A model generated the notes under the pieces. The model ran no database searches and was not told the origin of the DNA. It saw only the letters and a program-made list of their open reading frames with translations. From NCBI GenBank assembly GCA_002869225.1, contig PKTG01000102.1:1-35429 (forward strand): a stretch of 35,429 nucleotides of DNA, in the 5' to 3' direction. Positions within the stretch are counted from its first letter, which is position 1, and each line of letters begins with the position of its first letter. The stretch comes from Candidatus Muiribacterium halophilum. Its GTDB lineage: Bacteria > Muiribacteriota > Muiribacteriia > Muiribacteriales > Muiribacteriaceae. This document shows positions 10,591-19,325 of this stretch, in pieces. A program made the position numbers and the translations under genes.

Positions 10591-10811
10591 AAATCAACAT
10601 TTTATCAAGGATTTATATTTTTTTTATAAGATCATATAAGAAGTTATTATCCCCTTATTTAGGTCAAAATTGCCGATTTTATCCAACTTGTTCTGATTAC
10701 TCTATACAGGCAGTTAGGAAAAAAGGTCTAATAGTAGGTTTAATACTCTCTATATATAGGATTTTAAGATGTAACCAATTCTCAAAAGGAGGCTTTGACC
10801 CAGTTGAATAA
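10587..10811 (+). CDS. yidD: Membrane protein insertion efficiency factor YidD
   Basis: 74 residues with the family pattern: an N-terminal amphipathic/hydrophobic segment, then KLLSPYLGQNCRFYPTCSDY, SIQAVRKKG, RILRCNQFSKGGFDPVE. The three conserved cysteines are present. YidD is a small membrane-associated protein that assists YidC-dependent insertion. Its ATG overlaps the rnpA stop (ATGA), and its last codons hold the ribosome binding site of yidC. It ends at a TAA at the usual family end. Confidence 0.95.
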   Translation: MKINILSRIYIFFIRSYKKLLSPYLGQNCRFYPTCSDYSIQAVRKKGLIVGLILSIYRILRCNQFSKGGFDPVE

Positions 10812-12243
10812 AAAATTATTTTTATCTATATTTTTCTTTATATTATTAATGGTGAACCAGATTGGATATGCACAGGATATCGAACTTTTAAGAGGAAATA
10901 TGACAGTGTTTTTCGATTCTGAAAGACCTGTTATAAAGGAAGCTATAATCAAGACAGAGTATACTCAGGATGTTGTTGCTAAAAATCTTGAGTTTCTTAT
11001 CCTTACAAGTGATAAAAAAGATATAAGGGAAGCTCTTGAAAAAGGAGTTTATGAACTTTCTCTAAATGATCAGATTCTGAAAATAAAGTTTAACAGTGAT
11101 GTACTGGATCTTTCAGGAGAAATGACTTTTAACGAGGACAACGATTTTACTTATGATATGAATTTTTCTTCAAAAGAAAAAGTGAATCTACGGGACATTC
11201 AACTTGTTGTAAAACCAGGTCTAACACATGAAAAAAATGGGTTTATAGAAAGAGCAATATATTATCTACAGGAAGAAAAGGCAGAAAAATTCAAATTTAA
11301 AAGTAAACCTATGTCTGAAGATGTATCCAAAGCAAAATGGGTAGCAATGACAAATAAATATTACACTTTTGCTCTTTTTAACAATGATTTTTCAAAAGTT
11401 GTTGTTGCTGATACCGAGACTATTAAGACTGTTATTGATGATGCTGGAAAAGAAGAAGAAAAAAAATTATATAATCAGCAGATAACTTTCAATCTTGAAG
11501 ATAGATCAATCAATAAAGATGAGGATTATCAACTTACAATAAAAGGATATCTTGGAGAAAAGAAACTGGAAAAACTCGAAAGAAAAGGGCTTGGAAAAGT
11601 ATTGGATCTTGGTTTCTTTGGAGCTTTTGCAAGATTACTTTTACTTGGACTTAAAAAACTAAATGATTTTACAAGAAACTGGGGATTATCAATAGCTCTT
11701 TTGACTGTAATAATAAGATTGATACTTTATCCTCTTAACTTTAAACAGGCAAAATCTATGGCTGAGATGCAGAAAATTCAGCCTGAGATGGAAGCTATAA
11801 AAAAGAAATATAAAGATGATAGTCAAAAGATGAATCAGGAAGTAATGGCCTTATATAAAAAGCATAATATAAATCCTATGGGTGGATGTTTTCCAATTCT
11901 TATTCAGATACCTATCCTATTCTCATTGTTTACAATGTTAAGGACATCCATTGAGATAAAAGGAGCATCGTTCCTATGGCTTGGTGATCTTTCTAAGCCT
12001 GATTCGATGTATATTATGCCTGTACTTATTGCTGTAAGCATGTATTTTCAACAGAAAGCGACCGCATCAAATGACCCTAGACAGAAGCAGATGATGATCA
12101 TGATGCCACTTATTATGCTAATGATCACAACAAGCCTACCTTCAGGTGTCTTAATATACTGGTTCGTATCAAACATAGCGGCCTTCTTACAGCAAGTGTA
12201 CGTAAAAAAACATCTTGATAAGCAGGAGGCAGTAAAAAAATGA
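10804..12243 (+). CDS. yidC: Membrane protein insertase YidC
   Basis: About 479 residues. An N-terminal signal-anchor helix precedes a roughly 240-residue periplasmic domain, the diderm type, absent from Gram-positive YidC/SpoIIIJ. The conserved insertase core follows (NWGLSIALLTVIIRLILYPL with the groove arginine, then NPMGGCFPILIQIPILFSLF and the LPSGVLIYWFVSN helix). It inserts inner-membrane proteins alone or with SecYEG. The start is a TTG: 10804 lies 11 bases after AAGGAGG, while the TTG at 10795 is only two bases away from it and less likely. The C-terminal tail is basic. It overlaps jag by four bases. Confidence 0.96.
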   Translation: MNKKLFLSIFFFILLMVNQIGYAQDIELLRGNMTVFFDSERPVIKEAIIKTEYTQDVVAKNLEFLILTSDKKDIREALEKGVYELSLNDQILKIKFNSDVLDLSGEMTFNEDNDFTYDMNFSSKEKVNLRDIQLVVKPGLTHEKNGFIERAIYYLQEEKAEKFKFKSKPMSEDVSKAKWVAMTNKYYTFALFNNDFSKVVVADTETIKTVIDDAGKEEEKKLYNQQITFNLEDRSINKDEDYQLTIKGYLGEKKLEKLERKGLGKVLDLGFFGAFARLLLLGLKKLNDFTRNWGLSIALLTVIIRLILYPLNFKQAKSMAEMQKIQPEMEAIKKKYKDDSQKMNQEVMALYKKHNINPMGGCFPILIQIPILFSLFTMLRTSIEIKGASFLWLGDLSKPDSMYIMPVLIAVSMYFQQKATASNDPRQKQMMIMMPLIMLMITTSLPSGVLIYWFVSNIAAFLQQVYVKKHLDKQEAVKK

Positions 12244-12887
12244 AGATTCAAACTGAAGGAAAGACTATTCAACTGGCAAAAGAGGAAGCGATGAAAAAGC
12301 TTCAGATAACGGATGAAGAGATAGTAGAATTCAACATAATCGAAGAGGAAACAAAAGGAATCTTTGGTTTTGGTAGTAAAAACGCTTTAGTAGAAGCCAA
12401 AGTAAAGGATCCTGTATTGTTTTTTGCAAAAGAATTTCTGACAGGTCTATTGAATAAGATGAATCTGGGTCATTTTGACTTGGATATAGAGACTGAAGGA
12501 AAAGATAAAATAATCAACATAAGAATATCGATAGCAAGCAAAAGTCTTTTAATAGGAAGATATGGTAAGACTTTGAACTCTTTGGAATATTTGACAAAAA
12601 TATATATTAACAGAAAATTTGAAGAGTATGATGAAAAGCCTGGAAAGCTAAATCTCTATCTTGATGTAGAAGATTATAGAAAAGAAAAACTTGAGAAATT
12701 GGAAAGTATTGCAAATAGATTGGCTGAAAAAGTAAAGACTACAGGAAAGAGTATGGAAATGAAGCCTATGACGGCAAGAGAAAGAAAGATAATCCACATG
12801 AACTTTAAAAACGATCCTGCTATAAAGACTTTCTCCAAAGGTCAGGATCCTTTTAGAAAAGTAGTTCTTTCAACTAAGAAAAAATGA
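12240..12887 (+). CDS. jag: RNA-binding protein KhpB (Jag)
   Basis: 215 residues with the three Jag parts in order: a Jag-N domain (about 1-55, with the KGIFGFGSKNA motif), a KH-type domain (about 75-140, with LIGRYGKTLNSLEYL) and an R3H domain (about 150-212, with PMTARERKIIHM). Jag/KhpB binds RNA, often with KhpA, and is encoded next to yidC in many bacteria. The start overlaps the yidC stop (ATGA), and its own stop overlaps the mnmE start. Tight overlap suggests one yidD-yidC-jag-mnmE transcript. Confidence 0.93.
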   Translation: MKIQTEGKTIQLAKEEAMKKLQITDEEIVEFNIIEEETKGIFGFGSKNALVEAKVKDPVLFFAKEFLTGLLNKMNLGHFDLDIETEGKDKIINIRISIASKSLLIGRYGKTLNSLEYLTKIYINRKFEEYDEKPGKLNLYLDVEDYRKEKLEKLESIANRLAEKVKTTGKSMEMKPMTARERKIIHMNFKNDPAIKTFSKGQDPFRKVVLSTKKK

Positions 12888-14239
12888 TTGAAAAAAAAGA
12901 TATTATTGCTGCAATAGCTACCTCGACAGTCGGTTCAACGATCGGAATAGTAAGAGTCTCCGGAAAAGGCTGTCGGGAGCTTGTAGCCTCACTTCTTAAT
13001 AAACCCATAAAAAAAGCTAGATATAGCTATTTAAGAAAGATAATCAAAGGTGATAAGATCCTTGATGAAGTTCTGGTTATTTTTTTCCAGGGTCCAAAAA
13101 GTTATACTGGAGAAGATATGATAGAGATACACTGTCATGGAGGTTATGTAAATACCAGACGAATATATGAAAATATACTTGAAAAAGGTGCAAGATCCGC
13201 TCATAGAGGAGAGTTTACCAAGAGAGCATTTTTTAATGGAAAACTTGATCTTATACAAGCTGAAAGTATAAACAATCTTATTAATTCAAATAACTCCATT
13301 CTTGCAGATAATTCTGTAAAGATGATGAATGGAATTTTTTCCAGACGAATAGAAGAATTAAGAGACAAGATAATTGAGATAATAGCTTATCTTGAGGCTT
13401 TTATTGATTTTCCTGAAGATGATGTGGAAGAGGTATCGGAAGCTTTTCTTGATGAAAGACTTAATAAAATAATCAGTGATATTAAAGTTCTTATAAGATC
13501 TTTTGATATATACAAAAGATTATCAGATGGAATAAAAGTGGCTATAGCAGGGAAGACCAATGTTGGAAAATCATCACTTTTAAATGCAATTTTAAAGGAA
13601 GAAAAAGCGATTGTTACAAACATTCCTGGAACTACAAGGGATATTTTAGAACATCAGCTCTATATCAATGGACTAAATGTAATATTTTTTGATACAGCAG
13701 GGTTAAGAGATTCCGAGGATACCGTTGAAAAGATCGGAATAAAAAGGGCTATGAACAAGATAGAGCAATCGGAATTACTGATATTGATGTTTGATATATC
13801 AAGTAGTATTACTGAAGAGGAAAAAGAGCTTCTTGAAAAGACAAAAAATAAAAACAAAATAGTGGTATTAAATAAATGCGACCAGGAAAAATATTTAAAG
13901 GATTATCAGAAGCTTGTAAAGGACGTTGATCATTTAACTCTTTCTTTAAAGACATCAGATGGATTTGATGCTTTTGAGAAAAGGTTACATGAAGAACTAG
14001 AACCATCGAATTTTATTGACAGTAACGTAGAGTTCTTTATTGATAATCCAAGATATATACAATCATTGAAGAATGTTTGTGATATATGTATTAAAATAAT
14101 CGATAAAAAAGATATTCCTCCTGAATTTATTGCGGAGGACCTTAAAGAAACAAGAAAAGGTCTTTCTGAGATAATAGGGGAGGTCTATAAAGATGACATC
14201 CTTGATAAAATATTTTCGACCTTCTGCATAGGAAAGTAG
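12884..14239 (+). CDS. mnmE: tRNA modification GTPase MnmE
   Basis: 451 residues. The N-terminal formyl-THF-binding domain has the GSTIGIVRVSG region. The inserted G domain has GKTNVGKSS (about residues 223-231), DTAGLRD and NKCD. The C-terminus ends FCIGK, with the conserved cysteine. MnmE works with MnmG to build the carboxymethylaminomethyl group on U34 of certain tRNAs. Its MnmG partners are encoded downstream, after an unusual 530-base gap. The frame is intact and ends in TAG. Confidence 0.97.
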   Translation: MIEKKDIIAAIATSTVGSTIGIVRVSGKGCRELVASLLNKPIKKARYSYLRKIIKGDKILDEVLVIFFQGPKSYTGEDMIEIHCHGGYVNTRRIYENILEKGARSAHRGEFTKRAFFNGKLDLIQAESINNLINSNNSILADNSVKMMNGIFSRRIEELRDKIIEIIAYLEAFIDFPEDDVEEVSEAFLDERLNKIISDIKVLIRSFDIYKRLSDGIKVAIAGKTNVGKSSLLNAILKEEKAIVTNIPGTTRDILEHQLYINGLNVIFFDTAGLRDSEDTVEKIGIKRAMNKIEQSELLILMFDISSSITEEEKELLEKTKNKNKIVVLNKCDQEKYLKDYQKLVKDVDHLTLSLKTSDGFDAFEKRLHEELEPSNFIDSNVEFFIDNPRYIQSLKNVCDICIKIIDKKDIPPEFIAEDLKETRKGLSEIIGEVYKDDILDKIFSTFCIGK

Positions 14240-14403
14240 ATACCTTTAAAGAAGCATATTTCGAATATATCTTAATTGTCTTCAACTAATATAAAAGCTC
14301 AAACTTTATCGAATTAGCGTTGCTAGTCCTTCTTCAGTTTTCTCTTTTCTATTAGCTTAATCCTGCATAATCTATTATTCAAAACATACTCATTTAAAGG
14401 TAT
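14240..14403. repeat. Inverted-repeat-bounded segment after mnmE
   Basis: ATACCTTTAAA (14240-14250) and TTTAAAGGTAT (14393-14403) are a perfect 11-bp inverted pair enclosing about 140 A/T-rich bases with a small ATAT/ATAT hairpin. The left arm touches the mnmE stop, so the element could define the 3' end of that transcript. It resembles the 10-11-bp closing stems at 34833-34951 and 35098-35209. Confidence 0.5.
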
Positions 14404-14718
14404 TATGAAAAATAAGAATTCAAAATTCCAAACTCTCCAATCCCCATTCCCAACTTTTATGATGCCACCCACTGAGAATTCTATTACTTTATTAGAAAAT
14501 TATTCTTTTCCCTAGTTATGCATTTGAGTTTCAAAAATCATAATATTTTATCAAGGATGTATTTAGAAACGTGAAAATCAGTCCGACCCTAAATCCTAAC
14601 TCCTGCTTTTAAATTTTTTATCAATGATGCTAATGAGATTTGCTTAAAATAGCTAAAATACTTGTTTAAGTACGTTTCTGTGTGTATTATTTATTTGTAA
14701 ACTTTTCGAAGGAACATC
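14404..14718. repeat. Gap with two heptad-type repeats
   Basis: Between mnmE and mnmG lie a degenerate heptad run (about 14416-14456, units such as ATTCCAA, AATCCCC, ATTCCCA) and the CCCTAAA/TCCTAAC array at 14583-14606, which is preceded by AGTCCG like the copy at 33484. A TACTT/AAGTA hairpin lies near 14663. No gene or tRNA was recognised. Confidence 0.5.
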
Positions 14719-14755
14719 TGCCTGTAAAGGCACATCTTGAACAAAGTTGAACATC
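14719..14755 (+). repeat. Hairpin-array tail upstream of mnmG copy 1
   Basis: TGCCT/AGGCA with loop GTAA (14719-14732) is followed by CATCTTGAACAAAGTTGAAC and ATCAAC. This copies the last hairpin and trailing segment of the arrays at 8172 (minus strand) and 21378. It lies immediately before the mnmG ribosome binding site, so it would be in the 5' leader. Confidence 0.6.
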
Positions 14756-14775
14756 AACGACGGATAGGAGTTAGA

Positions 14776-16641
14776 TTGAAATTAGAGTATAACTACGATA
14801 TTGTTGTCATCGGTGCAGGTCATGCAGGTTGTGAAGCTGCTCTTGCAGGCGCGAGAATAGGTTTAAATACATTGCTTATAACTCTTAATATGGATTGTAT
14901 AGCTTTAATGCCTTGCAACCCCTCAATCGGTGGACCCGGAAAAAGTCATCTCGTATATGAGATAGATGCTCTGGGTGGAGAGATGGCAAGGAATATAGAA
15001 AGATCATATCTTAATATTAAGACCCTTAATACATCAAAGGGACCTGCTGTTCATTCTGTAAGAGCTCAAGCTGATAAAAAACTTTATCAGCAAAATATGA
15101 AAAACGTTCTTTTAAAACAAGAAAAACTGGACATTATTCAAGGTGAGGTAAGCGAGATAATCACTGAAAACAAGAAAGTGGTTGGGGTAAAGACTATTAC
15201 TGGAGCCTTATATAGATGTAAGAAAGTAGTTCTTACATCAGGAACATATCTTAAGAGTTATATTGTAGTGGGACCTGCAAGATATATTGGAGGTCCACAT
15301 AATCAGATGTCTGCTATGTATCTTTCGGATAGTCTGGAAAAGATTGGAATCGAGCTTGATCGCTTTCAAACTGCAACCCCACCCAGGATCAAAAGGGAGT
15401 CTGTAGATTTTTCCAAGATAAAAAAAATACCATATGACGAAGAACCGCCAAGTCTGTCTTTTTTTGTAAAAGGTCATGGAAGGGATATATTGGATTGTTT
15501 TATAACCAGAACAAATGAAAATACAATAAATACTATAAGAGATAATCTTGATAGCTCACCACTTGTTATAAAAAATATCACAGATAAAGGTCCAAGATAT
15601 TGTCCTTAAATCGATAGAAAGGTAATGAGTTTTCCTGATAAGAGAAATCATCAGATATTTATTGAACCAGAAGGAATTGACACTGAAGAGATGTATCTTC
15701 AAGGTTTGACCTCTGCAACTCCCGAAGATGTTCAACTTAAAATATTAAAGACCATACCTGGACTTGAGAATGTGGAAATAGTAAGACCCGCTTATGGGAT
15801 AGAATACGATTATATTTTACCATCACAACTTGATAATACACTTGAGATAAAGTGTTTAAAGGGTCTATATACGGCGGGACAGTTAAACGGGACTTCAGGT
15901 TACGAAGAAGCTGCAGCACAGGGAATCGTTGCTGGAATAAATGCCGCTTTATCAATATTAAAAAAAGAGCCTTTGATAATGAAAAGAGAAAACTCGTATA
16001 TTGGGGTTCTTATTGAAGACCTTATTTCAAAGGATCATTACGAACCTTACAGAATATTAACTTCTTCTGCTGAATATCGATTACTTTTAAGACAGGATAA
16101 TGCTCCTCTTCGTCTGTCCCCTTTAGGATATTTATGTGGATTACTTACTGATGATGATTTTAAGAAAGTCAGAGATTATAGATGGAAAATACATAAAGAA
16201 AAACAAAAATTAAAAGGTTTTTATATCATGCCAGGGAAAAAGTCTGATAAGATATTAGAAAAATATAATGAAGCTCCACTAAAACATAAGACAACAGCTT
16301 TTGACCTTATGAAAAGACCTGGAATAGACTATTCTAAACTCGAGGATTTTGGATATTCACCAACAGAATTTAAGGAAATCATAAAAAATATAACTGTTGC
16401 ATCTAAATATGAAGGATATATTCAAAAACAGATACTTGAGGTCAAGAGGATTGAAAAGATAGAGAAGAAAAAGATACCGAATGGATTTGATTTTTCTTCT
16501 ATTAAAGGTATATCAAACGAAGGAATGGAAAACCTGAGACATTTTCAACCCAAGACTCTTGGAGATGTAAAAAGAATCCCAGGAATCTCTTCCCATGAGC
16601 TTAATCTAATATATATTTTTGTAAAAAGGTATAAAACATGA
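14776..16641 (+). CDS. mnmG: tRNA modification enzyme MnmG, copy 1, with in-frame TAA
   Basis: About 621 codons. The start is TTG 14776, with AGGAG five bases upstream. The FAD-binding [15 protein letters not shown] is at the N-terminus; [15 protein letters not shown] and [14 protein letters not shown] follow, and the C-terminal domain aligns with MnmG. MnmG is the FAD/NADH partner of MnmE in modifying U34 of tRNA. Codon 278 (15607-15609) is TAA inside the conserved RYCPS block (RYCP-stop-ID); the neighbouring paralogue has serine, codon TCA, at the same point. The frame resumes at once through the second catalytic half. This copy looks more like clostridial MnmG than copy 2 does. Its end overlaps copy 2 by four bases. 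Confidence 0.9.
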
Positions 16642-18452
16642 AGAGTTTCTTTAGTGCGGATGTGATAGTAATAGGTGGAGGACATGCTGGAATAGAAGCA
16701 GCTTATGTTGCTGCAAAAGGTGGTGCCAAAACTATTCTGATCACAATAAATCTTGATACAATAGGAGAGACCCCCTGTAATCCATCGATTGGAGGTCCGG
16801 GAAAAAGTCAGATCGTTAGAGAAATTGATGCTTTAGGTGGGTTGATGCCAAAAGTATCCGATATGTGTGCTATTCAGAGAAGGATGATAAACACAAAAGG
16901 TGGTCCTGCAGTTCATTCACTCAGATTTCAGGTGGATAGAGATAAGTATAGAAAGACTATGAAAAATACTTTGGAAAAAGTTAAGAATCTATATATTAAA
17001 CAGGGAAAAGTCAGCGACCTTTTAGTTGAAGGTAATGGGATTGTAGGTGTAAAGCTCAATACAGGTGCTGAATTTTATGCAGAAAATGTGATAATAACTG
17101 CTGGAACTTTTTTAAAAGGCAAGATACATATTGGAGATTTTTCTCAAAAGGCTGGAAGATATGGGGAACCAGGATCTTTTAGTTTGGCAAAGGCAATATC
17201 AAAGCTTGGAATATCATTAAATAGACTTAAGACAGGAACAACCCCTAGATTGGATAGTAAGACTATAGATTTTTCAAGTTTAAGGGAACAACCTTCAGAA
17301 AATATAATACACGGTTTTTCTCTCTGGAAAACCCCTAACTGGTTATCAGGAAGAAGTTGCTATGTGACGAGGACCAATGAAGAGATTCATAGGATAATTG
17401 AAAAAAATATAGATAGATCACCACTGTTTTCAGGAAAAATAAAAGGAATAGGACCTAGGTATTGTCCTTCAATCGAAGATAAAGTGTTTAGATTTGAAAA
17501 AGATTCACATAAGATATTTTTAGAACCTGAAGGATTATTTACTGATGAGATCTATATGCAAGGATTTTCTACTTCTCTTCCTGAGGATATACAGCATAAG
17601 ATAATCCGACTAATTCCAGGACTTGAAAATGTCCATATATATAAACCGGGATATGCAGTTGAATACGATTGTATAGATTCCAGAGAATTGAAAAAAACAT
17701 TAGAACATGCAAGCATTAAAGGGTTATATTTTGCAGGACAGGTAAACGGGACTTCAGGTTATGAAGAAGCTGCCGGACAAGGTCTTATTGCTGGAATCAA
17801 CGCATTGATGAAGGTTCAGAAAAGAAAGGAATTTATTCTGGACAGAACGAGATCTTATATCGGAACACTTATAGATGATCTTACTTTAAAAGGTACGAAT
17901 GAACCTTACAGGATGTTTACATCAAGAATGGATTACAGGATGATGGTAAGGCAGGATAATGCACATCTAAGATTATGTGAAAAAGCCTATGAAGCTGGTG
18001 TCATTAGCCAGGACCAATACAAAGAGTATAAAGAAAGAACCTTTAGAATAAGTAAGACTTTAAAATATATGGAAAAAAACATAAAAAAGGGAAAGACATT
18101 AAAACAGTTATTAAAGACTCCAGGAAAAAAACTTGAAGACATAATAAAAATAAAAGATTTTGATTTGGATGATAATGATATAATAACTGTTGAAAGTGAG
18201 ATAAAATACGAAGGATACATATTAAAATTAAAAAAAGATCAGGAATTAAATAAAAAATGGAGAGAAGTAAGATTACCTGAAGATATTGATTACATGGATA
18301 TTAATCATATATCTATTGAGGCTAGGCAGAAACTGATCAAAGCCAGACCGGATACTATTGGTGATATTGAAAGAATACCCGGAATAAACTCATCAGATAT
18401 AACAGGAATAATCATTTACTTAAGAAAAAATGGACATAAAGATATTAATTGA
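16638..18452 (+). CDS. mnmG: tRNA modification enzyme MnmG, copy 2
   Basis: 604 residues, uninterrupted. The FAD-binding [59 protein letters not shown] and [17 protein letters not shown] blocks are all present. The cysteines equivalent to Cys47 and Cys277 of E. coli MnmG are in the PCNPS and RYCPS motifs. It is paralogous to the preceding gene, and the two lie in tandem with an ATGA overlap, whereas only one mnmE is present. Either copy could be the MnmE partner; the intact frame favours this one if the TAA in copy 1 is a true stop. Its 3' end overlaps rsmG by 23 bases. Confidence 0.95.
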   Translation: MKSFFSADVIVIGGGHAGIEAAYVAAKGGAKTILITINLDTIGETPCNPSIGGPGKSQIVREIDALGGLMPKVSDMCAIQRRMINTKGGPAVHSLRFQVDRDKYRKTMKNTLEKVKNLYIKQGKVSDLLVEGNGIVGVKLNTGAEFYAENVIITAGTFLKGKIHIGDFSQKAGRYGEPGSFSLAKAISKLGISLNRLKTGTTPRLDSKTIDFSSLREQPSENIIHGFSLWKTPNWLSGRSCYVTRTNEEIHRIIEKNIDRSPLFSGKIKGIGPRYCPSIEDKVFRFEKDSHKIFLEPEGLFTDEIYMQGFSTSLPEDIQHKIIRLIPGLENVHIYKPGYAVEYDCIDSRELKKTLEHASIKGLYFAGQVNGTSGYEEAAGQGLIAGINALMKVQKRKEFILDRTRSYIGTLIDDLTLKGTNEPYRMFTSRMDYRMMVRQDNAHLRLCEKAYEAGVISQDQYKEYKERTFRISKTLKYMEKNIKKGKTLKQLLKTPGKKLEDIIKIKDFDLDDNDIITVESEIKYEGYILKLKKDQELNKKWREVRLPEDIDYMDINHISIEARQKLIKARPDTIGDIERIPGINSSDITGIIIYLRKNGHKDIN

Positions 18453-19092
18453 GAAAAACAATATTACTATTAAAAAGGAACATATAGATAGACTATCAGC
18501 ATATGTTGAAATTCTATTAAGGGAAAATAAAAAATATAATCTGGCATCAATAAAAGATCTGGATGTCTTTCTGGAAAAGACTTTAGTAGATTCTCTTATT
18601 ATTCAGAGATCAAAAAAAATCAAAATAAAAGGTTCGTTGATTGATATTGGTTCTGGAAATGGTTTTCCAGGAATAGTACTTGCGATATGTTATCCAGAGC
18701 TTAAAGTAACCCTTCTTGATGCTGAAAAAAAGAAAGTTCAGTTTTTAGAAATGGTTAGAGATGAACTTGACCTGGATTTAGAGGTATTACACCTTAGAGC
18801 GGAAGATCATATTAGACAAAAGATAGGATATTTTGATATTGTTTGTGCAAAAGCTCTTGTATCTAAGCCTGATAAATGGTTGAGATGGACAGTTCCTTTT
18901 GCAAAAAGAGGTGGTTTTATAATAAATTATAAGACAGCAAAGTTTTTGGAAGAATTGAAACTTTCAAGTAGTCAAAAGTTTTTAAAAAAATATAATACTG
19001 ATATTATTGAAAAGATTGATTATAAAGTTTCCGACTCAGAGAGAATAATTGTTATAATGAAAAAAAAGAAGGCAAGAAAAACAAACAAATGA
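18430..19092 (+). CDS. rsmG: 16S rRNA (guanine-N7) methyltransferase RsmG
   Basis: 220 residues. The SAM-binding motif [17 protein letters not shown] is at about residues 70-86, followed by [13 protein letters not shown] and a C-terminal beta strand ending in a lysine-rich tail. RsmG methylates G527 (E. coli numbering) of 16S rRNA. The family's usual A-R-A motif near residue 140 reads CAKALVSK here, a mild deviation. It overlaps the end of mnmG copy 2, the common mnmG-rsmG arrangement. The parA/parB genes that often follow are absent; a DnaA-box cluster and a TPR gene come next. Confidence 0.95.
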   Translation: MDIKILIEKNNITIKKEHIDRLSAYVEILLRENKKYNLASIKDLDVFLEKTLVDSLIIQRSKKIKIKGSLIDIGSGNGFPGIVLAICYPELKVTLLDAEKKKVQFLEMVRDELDLDLEVLHLRAEDHIRQKIGYFDIVCAKALVSKPDKWLRWTVPFAKRGGFIINYKTAKFLEELKLSSSQKFLKKYNTDIIEKIDYKVSDSERIIVIMKKKKARKTNK

Positions 19093-19148
19093 TCTATTAG
19101 AGTATTAAAAAGCAATACCTGTAATAAAAAGGAAGTTTAAAATTGTAC

Positions 19149-19271
19149 TTATCCACAATGTGAATAAGTATATAAAATTGAAATGATTAAAAAACTTAGT
19201 AAAAAAGCCAACTACGAAAATTTGTTGCAATATTATACAATGCGGGGAAATGCTGTGGATAATGTGAATAA
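19149..19271. promoter_or_regulatory. Cluster of four strong DnaA boxes
   Basis: A perfect TTATCCACA (19149-19157, plus) faces TTATTCACA (19159-19167, minus) across one base, making an 11-bp inverted repeat with one mismatch. About 90 bases on, perfect TTATCCACA (19254-19262, minus) abuts TTATTCACA (19263-19271, minus). They lie between rsmG and the TPR gene, 55-180 bases upstream of that gene's start. They could regulate it through DnaA, act as a second part of the origin, or titrate DnaA. Confidence 0.85.
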
Positions 19272-19325
19272 CTTTTTCAAAATCAAATGGGAAAATAGTT
19301 ATAATGTCTTATTTGGGGGATTAAA

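Noticed and set aside
14240-14718. tRNA gene in the mnmE-mnmG gap
   Set aside because: I looked for a cloverleaf with TTCGA and CCA-type ends to explain TAA suppression and found none in this or any other gap.
14737-14775. Upstream TTG start for mnmG copy 1
   Set aside because: It lies in the hairpin-array tail and lacks a ribosome binding site; TTG 14776 has AGGAG at good spacing.
14737-16641. Two separate genes for mnmG copy 1, before and after the TAA
   Set aside because: The two parts are in one frame and align continuously with one MnmG; no ribosome binding site serves the second part.
14776-19092. parA/parB and parS sites after mnmG-rsmG
   Set aside because: No ParA or ParB gene is present, and the inverted repeat at 19149-19167 matches paired DnaA boxes rather than a parS site.
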